DNA from: Streptomyces cucumeris
GTDB lineage: Bacteria > Actinomycetota > Actinomycetes > Streptomycetales > Streptomycetaceae
Direction: 5' to 3'
Assembly (NCBI RefSeq): GCF_024295805.1
Contig: NZ_JANCLX010000043.1
Location: 1-64,000, forward strand
DNA: 64,000 nucleotides
Shown here: positions 26,286 to 32,749 of the stretch, one piece after another
Numbering within the stretch: the stretch's first letter is position 1
Layout: each line of letters starts with the position of its first letter
Position numbers and translations under genes: made by a program
Notes under the pieces: model-generated
Database searches by the model: none
Seen by the model: only the letters and a program-made list of their open reading frames with translations
Told to the model about the DNA's origin: nothing

Positions 26286-26888
26286 ATGACCATGGCCAAG
26301 CGCGACACCTATACGCCCGAATCGCTGCTCGCGGTTGCCGTCGAGGTGTTCAACGAGCGCGGCTACGACGGCACCTCCATGGAGCACCTCTCCCGTGCCG
26401 CGGGGATCTCCAAGTCGTCGATCTACCACCACGTCAAGGGCAAGGAAGAGCTGCTGCGGCTGGCCATAAGCCGGGCGCTGGACGGTCTGTTCGGCATCCT
26501 GCAGGAGCCGGCCGCGCGCGAGGGCCGGGCCGTGGAGCGGCTGGAGCACGTCGTCCGGCGCACCACCGAGGTGCTGATGACGGAGCTGCCCTACGTCACG
26601 CTGCTGCTCCGCGTCCGGGGCAACACCGACACCGAGCGCTGGGCCATGGAACGCCGCCGGGAATTCGACCACCAGGTCGCCGAACTGCTCAAGCAGGCCG
26701 CGGCCGACGGTGACCTGCGGGCGGACGTGGACGCGCGGCTGGCCACCCGGCTGCTCTTCGGCATGATCAACTCGATTGTCGAGTGGTACCGGCCGGGCCG
26801 CGGTGGGGCCGCGACCTCCGGTGAGGTCGCCGACGCGGTGGTGCGCACCGCTTTCACCGGTCTGCGCACCAAGACCGAGGGGGCCTGA
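26286..26888 (+). CDS. paaR: TetR-family regulator of phenylacetate catabolism
   Basis: TetR repressor of 200 residues. The N-terminal HTH (VAVEVFNERGYDGTSMEHLSR, then AGISKSSIYHHVKGKEELL) is typical; the C-terminal ligand domain is unassigned. It sits in the phenylacetate cluster beside two copies of a PaaR-type palindrome and probably responds to phenylacetyl-CoA. The start is the ATG at 26286, 2 bp after the paaH stop, so it is likely co-transcribed and coupled with paaH; a second ATG two codons on is possible. Symbol inferred from context and operator match. Confidence 0.8.
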   Translation: MTMAKRDTYTPESLLAVAVEVFNERGYDGTSMEHLSRAAGISKSSIYHHVKGKEELLRLAISRALDGLFGILQEPAAREGRAVERLEHVVRRTTEVLMTELPYVTLLLRVRGNTDTERWAMERRREFDHQVAELLKQAAADGDLRADVDARLATRLLFGMINSIVEWYRPGRGGAATSGEVADAVVRTAFTGLRTKTEGA

Positions 26889-26935
26889 ACCCGCTCAGCG
26901 GTGTGGAAGCCGGGCTCTCGGAAGCTGAGCCGGGT
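26889..26935. terminator. terminator between convergent paaR and bkdR
   Basis: Imperfect inverted repeat ACCCGCTCAGC / GCTGAGCCGGGT (one-base bulge) in the 57-bp gap between convergent genes. Confidence 0.5.
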
Positions 26936-26945
26936 CGGGGGCCGG

Positions 26946-27434
26946 TCACGGCTCCGAATCGAGGTCCGTCTCCTCGAAGACCAGCAGCGTCCGGGTGCTC
27001 AGCACCTCCGGCATCGCCTGGATCCGGGTGAGGACCAGCTCGCGCAGCGAGCGGTTGTCCGGGGTGTGCACCAGCAGCAGTACATCGAAATCCCCGCTGA
27101 CCAATGCGATGTGGGCGGCGCCCGGCAGTTCCCTGAGCTGCTCGCGCACGGTGCGCCAGGAATTCTGGACGATCTTCAGCGTGATGTACGCGGACGCGCC
27201 CTGACCGGCCCGCTCCTGGTCCACCCGGGCGCTGAAACCGCGGATCACCCCGTCGTCGATCAGACGGTTGATCCGGGCGTAGGCATTGGCCCGGGACACA
27301 TGTACCTGATCCGCCACGGAGCGTATCGAGGCCCGGCCGTCGGCCCGTAGCAGACGGAGGATGTCGCGGTCGATGGAGTCCAGTGGCCGAGCGGGCGGTT
27401 TGCCGTCCGAATGGGCCATCTGTTCGTCCCGCAT
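26946..27434 (-). CDS. bkdR: Lrp/AsnC-family regulator
   Basis: Feast/famine-type regulator of 162 residues. The N-terminal HTH (DSIDRDILRLLRADGRASIR, then VHVSRANAYARINRL) is followed by the RAM ligand domain (ALVSGDFDVLLLVHT). Lrp-type regulators next to bkd operons (BkdR) control branched-chain keto acid dehydrogenase in response to amino acids, so this is the likely local regulator of the divergent bkdABC. The ATG at 27434 has GGGGAGG 9 nt upstream; an in-frame ATG at 27461 is less well supported. Confidence 0.83.
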   Translation of the reverse strand: MRDEQMAHSDGKPPARPLDSIDRDILRLLRADGRASIRSVADQVHVSRANAYARINRLIDDGVIRGFSARVDQERAGQGASAYITLKIVQNSWRTVREQLRELPGAAHIALVSGDFDVLLLVHTPDNRSLRELVLTRIQAMPEVLSTRTLLVFEETDLDSEP

Positions 27435-27492
27435 ACCGCCCCGCCTCCCCTGAATGGACATCCTGTCTTCATCTCAGGGGGTGCGGAACCGT

Positions 27493-27501
27493 TTGTCCAC
27501 A
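27493..27501 (+). promoter_or_regulatory. DnaA-box-like site
   Basis: TTGTCCACA followed by GG, which is the preferred Streptomyces DnaA-box form, in the bkdR/bkdA divergent promoter. Confidence 0.45.
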
Positions 27502-27535
27502 GGCTGGGGTCGCCTGTAGCCAAAATGCGTCGGCG

Positions 27536-27549
27536 ACCGAACAATCGGT
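27536..27549. promoter_or_regulatory. PaaR-like site upstream of bkdA
   Basis: ACCGAACAATCGGT differs by one central base from the ACCGAACGATCGGT core of the two paa operators. It lies 118 bp before the bkdA start. Confidence 0.5.
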
Positions 27550-27667
27550 AGGGAGGGGCGTCGCTGTGGCGTGCCTCACGTTCCTGCTGTCCGCCCGCCT
27601 GTCTTCCACCTACCCCCCTCGAGCGAGGTGCTGAGCACCACCTCCCTCAAGTCCCGGAGGTCGCGTC

Positions 27668-28825
27668 ATGACGGTCCTTGAGCAGCCCGGTGCCTACCGG
27701 CCCACTCCCCCGCCCGCCTGGCGGCCCCGCGCCGACGCCGCGCCGCTGCTGCCCGACGCCGAGCCGTACCGCCTGCTGGGCACCGCGGCCGCCGCGGACG
27801 TCGCCGCCGACCTGCTCACCAGGCTCCACCGCGAGCTGGTGCACGGCCGCCGGTACAACGCGCAGGCCACCGCGCTGACGCGGCAGGGCCGGCTGGCCGT
27901 CTACCCGTCCTCCACCGGCCAGGAGGCCTGTCAGGTGGCCGCGGGTCTGGTGCTCGAGGAGCGCGACTGGCTCTTCCCCAGCTACCGCGACACCCTCGCC
28001 GCCGTCGTCCGCGGCCTCGACCCGGTCCAGGCCCTCACCCTGCTCCGCGGTGACTGGCACTCCGGCTACGACCCGCGCGACCACCGCGTCGCCCCCCTGT
28101 CCACCCCGCTCGCCACTCAGCTTCCGCACGCGGTCGGGCTGGCCCACGCCGCCCGCCTCAAGGGCGATGACGTGGTGGCCCTCGCCCTCGTCGGCGACGG
28201 CGGCACCAGCGAGGGCGACTTCCACGAGGCCCTGAACTTCGCCGCCGTCTGGCAGGCCCCGGTCGTCTTCCTCGTCCAGAACAACGGCTTCGCGATCTCC
28301 GTCCCGCTCGCCAAGCAGACCGCCGCGCCCTCGCTCGCCCACAAGGCCGTCGGCTACGGCATGCCCGGCCGTCTGGTCGACGGCAATGACGCGGCCGCCG
28401 TCCACCGGGTCCTCGACGAGGCCGTGCGCAGGGCCCGCTCCGGCGGGGGCCCCACCCTCGTCGAGGCCGTCACCTACCGGATGGACGCCCACACCAACGC
28501 GGACGACGCCACTCGCTACCGGACCGATGACGAGGTCGAGGCATGGCGGGCACATGACCCGATAGCGCTCCTGGAGGAGGCCATGCGGGACCGCGATCTG
28601 CTCGACGACCGGAGCGTGGAAGCCGTGCGCGAGTCCGCGGAGCGGCTGGCCGCCGGTCTGCGCGAGCGGATGAACCAGGAGCCGGTCGTCGATCCCATGG
28701 AGCTCTTCGAGCACATCTACGCCGACAAGACCAGCCAGCTGCGTGAGCAGGCGGCCCAGCTCCGTGCCGAGCTCGAGGCCGAGGCCGAGGCCGAGGCCGA
28801 CGAATCCGAAAAGGGTGCACGATGA
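27668..28825 (+). CDS. bkdA: branched-chain 2-oxoacid dehydrogenase E1 alpha subunit (cluster 1)
   Basis: Thiamine diphosphate-dependent subunit that decarboxylates 2-oxoacids from Val, Leu and Ile, feeding branched acyl-CoA into fatty acids, polyketide starters and catabolism. The product is 385 residues. The ThDP motif starts GDGGTSEGDFHEALNFAA and ends with VQNN; the phosphorylation-loop-like region YRMDAHTNADD is present. The C-terminal 25 residues are a charged Glu/Ala helix. The ATG at 27668 has GGAGG 7 nt upstream. The stop overlaps bkdB (ATGA). It heads a tight three-gene operon divergent from bkdR. Confidence 0.93.
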   Translation: MTVLEQPGAYRPTPPPAWRPRADAAPLLPDAEPYRLLGTAAAADVAADLLTRLHRELVHGRRYNAQATALTRQGRLAVYPSSTGQEACQVAAGLVLEERDWLFPSYRDTLAAVVRGLDPVQALTLLRGDWHSGYDPRDHRVAPLSTPLATQLPHAVGLAHAARLKGDDVVALALVGDGGTSEGDFHEALNFAAVWQAPVVFLVQNNGFAISVPLAKQTAAPSLAHKAVGYGMPGRLVDGNDAAAVHRVLDEAVRRARSGGGPTLVEAVTYRMDAHTNADDATRYRTDDEVEAWRAHDPIALLEEAMRDRDLLDDRSVEAVRESAERLAAGLRERMNQEPVVDPMELFEHIYADKTSQLREQAAQLRAELEAEAEAEADESEKGAR

Positions 28826-29916
28826 CCACCGCCACAGCCGCCGGGACCGGCACCGCCCGCAAGCCCGCGACCATGGCCCAGGCCCTCGGCCGCGCCCTGC
28901 GTGACGCCATGGCCGCCGACCCCTCCGTCCACGTCCTCGGCGAGGACGTCGGCACCCTCGGCGGTGTCTTCCGCGTCACCGACGGGCTCGCCAAGGAGTT
29001 CGGCGACACCCGCTGTACGGATACGCCGCTGGCCGAGGCGGGCATCCTCGGCACCGCCGTCGGGATGGCGATGTACGGGCTGCGGCCCGTCGTCGAGATG
29101 CAGTTCGACGCCTTCGCGTACCCGTCCTTCGAGCAGCTCATCAGCCATGTCGCCAAGATGCGCAACCGGACGCGCGGCGCCATGCCGCTGCCGATCACCG
29201 TGCGGGTGCCGTACGGCGGCGGCATCGGCGGGGTCGAGCACCACAGCGACTCCTCCGAGATCTACTACATGGCCACCCCCGGCCTCCATGTCGTCGCCCC
29301 CGCGACCATCGCCGACGCCTACGGGCTGCTGCGTGCCGCCATCGCCTCCGACGACCCCGTCGTCTTCCTCGAGCCCAAGCGGCTCTACTGGTCCAAGGGC
29401 GACTGGTCGCCCGACCGGCCCGACGAGGTCCCGCCGATCGGACAGGCCGTCGTCCGGCGGCCGGGCGGCGCCGCGGTGGGCGACACGGCGCCGGCCGGTG
29501 GCCGGGCCGGGCGGGGCCGCAGCGCCACGCTCATCTCCTACGGACCCTCCGTTCCCATCTGCCTCGAGGCCGCCGAGGCGGCCCGCGCCGAGGGCTGGGA
29601 CCTCGAGGTCGTCGATCTGCGCTCGCTCGTGCCCTTCGACGACGAGACGGTCTGCGCCTCGGTCCGCCGCACCGGGCGCGCTGTTGTCGTCCACGAGGCC
29701 ACCGGGTTCGGCGGGCCCGGCGGGGAGATCGCCGCCCGGATCACCGAGCGGTGCTTCCACCACCTCGAGGCGCCGGTGCTCAGGGTCACCGGGTTCGACA
29801 TTCCCTACCCGCCGCCCATGCTCGAGCGGCACCATCTGCCCGGTGTGGACCGGGTACTGGACGCAGTCGCCCGGCTGCAGTGGGAGTCGGAGTTCACCGA
29901 GGGGAGGGCCGTCTGA
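28822..29916 (+). CDS. bkdB: branched-chain 2-oxoacid dehydrogenase E1 beta subunit (cluster 1)
   Basis: Beta subunit completing the E1 active site. The product is 364 residues, about 40 more than the cluster 2 paralogue; the difference lies in a longer N-terminus and a Gly/Arg-rich insert near residues 215-235 (RRPGGAAVGDTAPAGG). Typical blocks are LGEDVGTLGGVFRVT, IPYGGGIGGVEHHSDS-like (VPYGGG here), FLEPKRLYW and VVHEATGFGGPGGEIAA. Overlaps bkdA by ATGA and touches bkdC by TGATG, indicating coupled synthesis. Confidence 0.93.
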   Translation: MTTATAAGTGTARKPATMAQALGRALRDAMAADPSVHVLGEDVGTLGGVFRVTDGLAKEFGDTRCTDTPLAEAGILGTAVGMAMYGLRPVVEMQFDAFAYPSFEQLISHVAKMRNRTRGAMPLPITVRVPYGGGIGGVEHHSDSSEIYYMATPGLHVVAPATIADAYGLLRAAIASDDPVVFLEPKRLYWSKGDWSPDRPDEVPPIGQAVVRRPGGAAVGDTAPAGGRAGRGRSATLISYGPSVPICLEAAEAARAEGWDLEVVDLRSLVPFDDETVCASVRRTGRAVVVHEATGFGGPGGEIAARITERCFHHLEAPVLRVTGFDIPYPPPMLERHHLPGVDRVLDAVARLQWESEFTEGRAV

Positions 29917-31400
29917 TGGCCGTGGTGCGGGAGTTCACCCTGCCGGATCTGGGTGAGGGGCTCACCGGCGCGGAGATCGTGCGCTGGCTGGTCCAGGTCG
30001 GCGATGTCGTCGCCATCGACCAGCCGGTCGTCGAGGTCGAGACCGCCAAGGCCATGGTCGACGTGCCCTGTCCGTATGGCGGGGTGGTCACCGCCCGATT
30101 CGGCGAAGAGGGCACCGAGATGCCGGTGGGTGCGCCGCTGATCACGGTCGCCGTTCCGGAGGGGGCGGATGAGCCGGGGGGCGGAGCCGGGGCTGGGTCT
30201 GGGGCCGGGGCTGCCGGTGACGCGGCCGCGTCTGATGGTGGGTCGGGCAATGTGCTCGTCGGGTACGGCACGACCGCCCCGGCCGCGCGGCGTCGCCGGG
30301 TTCGGCCCGGGGCGGCGGTTCCGGCTGGTGCGGTGGCCGTCGGGGTCGGGGCCGGGGCCGGGGCCGGGAGTGGGTCCGGGGGCGGGCGCGCTGTGGCTGA
30401 GGCCGTGTCCCGTCCGGCCGTTGCCGTGGCGGACGAGCGGCCCGCGGATGGGCCGATCCCGGTGATCTCGCCGCTGGTGCGGCGGCTCGCCCGTGAACAC
30501 GGTCTCGATCTGCGCGGGCTGACCGGGTCCGGGCCCGATGGGCTGATCCTGCGTGCGGATGTCGAGCGGGCGGTACGGGGCGCCGGCGTCGGCGGTGTCG
30601 ACGGCGGTGTCGACGGCGTCGCGGTCGGCCGTGGTGTGACGAACGGTGTCGCCAACGGGGTGGTGGCGGACGGCCCCGCCGTGGCTGCCTCCGCTCCGGC
30701 GCCGTCGGGGCAGGAGGAGCGCGTTCCGCTGCGCGGCCTGCGGGGCGTGGTCGCCGACAAGCTGGCGCGGAGCCGCCGGGAGATCCCCGACGCCACCTGC
30801 TGGGTGGACGCCGACGCCACGGAGTTGCTCGCCGCCCGCACGGCCATGAACGCCGCCGGTGGCCCGAAGGTCTCCCTGCTCGCCGTCCTGGCCCGCATCT
30901 GCACGGCGGCGCTCGCCCGCTACCCCGAGCTCAACGCCAGGGTGGACATGGAGAGCCGTGAGATCGTCCGTCTCTCCGAGGTGCACCTCGGCTTCGCGGC
31001 GCAGACCGATCGGGGGCTGGTCGTACCGGTGGTGCGCGATGCGCACGCCCGCAGCGTCGAGGGGCTCTCCGCGGAGATCGCCCGGCTGACCGAGTCCGCC
31101 CGCGCGGGGTCGCTCGCCCCGGCGGAGCTGACGGGCGGCACGTTCACCCTGAACAACTACGGCGTCTTCGGGGTCGACGGATCGACGCCGATCATCAACC
31201 ACCCGGAGGCGGCGATGCTCGGCGTCGGCCGGATCGTCCCGAAGCCGTGGGTGCACGAGGGTGAGCTCGCGGTGCGGCATGTGGTGCAGCTTTCGTTCAC
31301 GTTCGACCACCGGGTGTGCGACGGCGGGACGGCCGGCGGGTTCCTGAGGTACGTGGCCGACTGTGTGGAGCGACCGATGGTGCTGCTGCGGGGGTTGTAG
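29916..31400 (+). CDS. bkdC: dihydrolipoamide acyltransferase E2 (cluster 1)
   Basis: Core acyltransferase of the complex. The product is 494 residues: one lipoyl domain (about 1-80, lipoyl Lys in ETAKAMV), a peripheral subunit-binding domain (ISPLVRRLAREHGLDLRGL) and a catalytic domain ending in FTFDHRVCDGGTAGGF (His-x-x-x-Asp-Gly type). The two linkers are unusual: Gly/Ala/Ser and Gly/Val repeats encoded by GGGGCC-type and GTCGACGGC-type DNA repeats, instead of the Ala/Pro linker in the cluster 2 E2. The ATG at 29916 overlaps the bkdB TGA. E3 is not encoded in either cluster. Confidence 0.92.
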   Translation: MAVVREFTLPDLGEGLTGAEIVRWLVQVGDVVAIDQPVVEVETAKAMVDVPCPYGGVVTARFGEEGTEMPVGAPLITVAVPEGADEPGGGAGAGSGAGAAGDAAASDGGSGNVLVGYGTTAPAARRRRVRPGAAVPAGAVAVGVGAGAGAGSGSGGGRAVAEAVSRPAVAVADERPADGPIPVISPLVRRLAREHGLDLRGLTGSGPDGLILRADVERAVRGAGVGGVDGGVDGVAVGRGVTNGVANGVVADGPAVAASAPAPSGQEERVPLRGLRGVVADKLARSRREIPDATCWVDADATELLAARTAMNAAGGPKVSLLAVLARICTAALARYPELNARVDMESREIVRLSEVHLGFAAQTDRGLVVPVVRDAHARSVEGLSAEIARLTESARAGSLAPAELTGGTFTLNNYGVFGVDGSTPIINHPEAAMLGVGRIVPKPWVHEGELAVRHVVQLSFTFDHRVCDGGTAGGFLRYVADCVERPMVLLRGL

Positions 31401-31430
31401 CCGCGGCCGATGGTGTTGCTGCGGGTGGTC

Positions 31431-31600
31431 GGGGGTGCGCCCGGGGTGTGGTCGGGTGCGGGTCCGGGGCCTCCGGGGTGGGGCCCTGGACCGTATATTT
31501 ACGGCGCCGTTGCCCGGGGACGTGAGCCTGGGCCGGAGATTGGCGCCACAAATACACGACAGCGTCCAGGACCCCACCCCTGCGACCCCGCACCCTCCCG
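31431..31600 (+). mobile_element. palindromic repeat element, copy A
   Basis: About 170 bp, imperfectly palindromic. Inner terminal repeats GGGGTGGGGCCCTGGAC and its partner (one mismatch) bound an AT-rich stretch (GTATATTTA), GGCGCC boxes and a ...GGAGATTGGCGCCACAAATAC-like right half. The reverse complement of 33009-33201 aligns to it at roughly 85% by eye over the central 100 bp. Non-coding copy, lying between bkdC and mobA. Confidence 0.65.
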
Positions 31601-31680
31601 TCTCGTCGGCGGCTTCCCGCGACCGCCTCTCCCTCGCCGCATGTTGCGCGCACGGTGGGTTGTGGGGCAGAGGTGGGCGC

Positions 31681-31806
31681 ATGCCGGTGGCGGGCCGTCG
31701 CGCTTCCCCCGCCGTGTCCCTGTCGTGGGATGCGATGCCGGTGGTGGGCCATACGGCTTTCCGGGGGGCGTGTGTCCGTCGCGGTGCGATGCCGGTGGGG
31801 GCGTAC
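31681..31806 (+). repeat. degenerate 54-bp tandem repeat
   Basis: Units begin with ATGCCGGTGG at 31681, 31735 and 31789, exactly 54 bp apart; the third is partial. Units 1 and 2 are clearly related but diverged. The period is a multiple of three, and an open frame reads MPV at each unit start, but no gene context supports translation. Confidence 0.55.
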
Positions 31807-31888
31807 GGGTGCTCATGATCTCGTTCCACTTGCGGGCCGCGTGCGCTGGTGCGCCGGTGGGGGTGGGGTTGGGGCGGGCCCCGCGGGC

Positions 31889-31894
31889 CATACT
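31889..31894 (+). promoter_or_regulatory. -10 box of possible leaderless mobA start
   Basis: CATACT six bases before the GTG at 31901; no ribosome site is visible. Confidence 0.4.
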
Positions 31895-31900
31895 CGTGGG

Positions 31901-32749
31901 GTGACTCCCGGTGCGTATGACGCTGTGATCCTGGCCGGAGGCGCCGCCCGGCGCCTCGGTGGGGCGGACAAACCCGCCCTGCGCGTGGGCGGACGCGCCC
32001 TGCTCGACCGGGTGCTGGCCGCCTGCCGGGGTGCCGGGGAGACCGTCGTCGTCGGACCGCGCAGGCCGACCGCCCGGCCCGTCCGCTGGGTCCGCGAGGA
32101 GCCGCCGGGCGGCGGGCCCGTGGCCGCCCTCGACGCGGGTGTACGGCAGACCACCGCGCCCGTCGTGGTCGTGCTCTCCGCCGATCTGCCCTTTCTCACC
32201 CCTGAGACCGTGACATCCCTGCTCAGCGGGGTGGGGGACGGCGACGGTGTGATCCTCACGGATGCCGACGGACGGGACCAGCCCCTCGTCGCCGCCTATC
32301 GCGCCGAGCCGTTGCGGCGCGAGCTCGCGCTGCTCGCCGCGGAGCACGGGCGCCTCTCCGGCCTTCCGCTCCGGCTGCTCACCTCCGAGCTCTCCCTCGG
32401 CCTCCTCCACCACCCCACGGCGTCCTTCGACTGCGACACCTGGGAGGACATCACGACAGCCCGTGCGCGGATCAGGGAGCATGGAGTCGTGTTGGATGAA
32501 TGGATCACCGCGGTCAAGGCCGAACTCGGGATCGACCTCGATGTCGACACCGCCGCCCTGCTCGACCTGGCACGGGACGCCGCGCACGGAGTCGCCCGCC
32601 CCGCCGCTCCGCTGACCACCTTCCTCGTCGGCTATGCCGCGGCCCAGGGCGGCGGCACCGAGGCGCTGGCCGAGGCGATGCGCAAGGCGTCGGCGCTGGC
32701 CGCCCGTTGGGCCGATGAGGCCGGGACACCGGAGCAGTCGGCGGGATGA
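31901..32749 (+). CDS. mobA: molybdenum cofactor guanylyltransferase (MobA-like) fused to a DUF6457 domain
   Basis: MobA attaches GMP to molybdopterin. The N-terminal domain (about 1-185) has the nucleotidyltransferase loop LAGGAARRLGGADKPAL, LSADLPFLTPETV and QPLVAAYR. From about residue 197 a small helical domain follows (LDEWITAVKAELGIDL ... LVGYAAAQGG) matching DUF6457, which I know mainly as a separate short protein beside mobA. Here both lie in one frame with no stop between, so this is either a fusion or two products using an internal GTG. The GTG at 31901 is chosen from the conserved AYDAVILAGG start. Overlaps moeA by ATGA. Confidence 0.85.
   Translation: MTPGAYDAVILAGGAARRLGGADKPALRVGGRALLDRVLAACRGAGETVVVGPRRPTARPVRWVREEPPGGGPVAALDAGVRQTTAPVVVVLSADLPFLTPETVTSLLSGVGDGDGVILTDADGRDQPLVAAYRAEPLRRELALLAAEHGRLSGLPLRLLTSELSLGLLHHPTASFDCDTWEDITTARARIREHGVVLDEWITAVKAELGIDLDVDTAALLDLARDAAHGVARPAAPLTTFLVGYAAAQGGGTEALAEAMRKASALAARWADEAGTPEQSAG

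Larger units (their letters stand above)
31401..31900. other. 500-bp intergenic region with palindromic element and 54-bp tandem repeat
   Basis: No convincing gene. It contains copy A of the palindromic element, an unremarkable middle part and a degenerate 54-bp tandem repeat, then the mobA promoter. Open frames across it have no recognisable domain. Confidence 0.6.
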
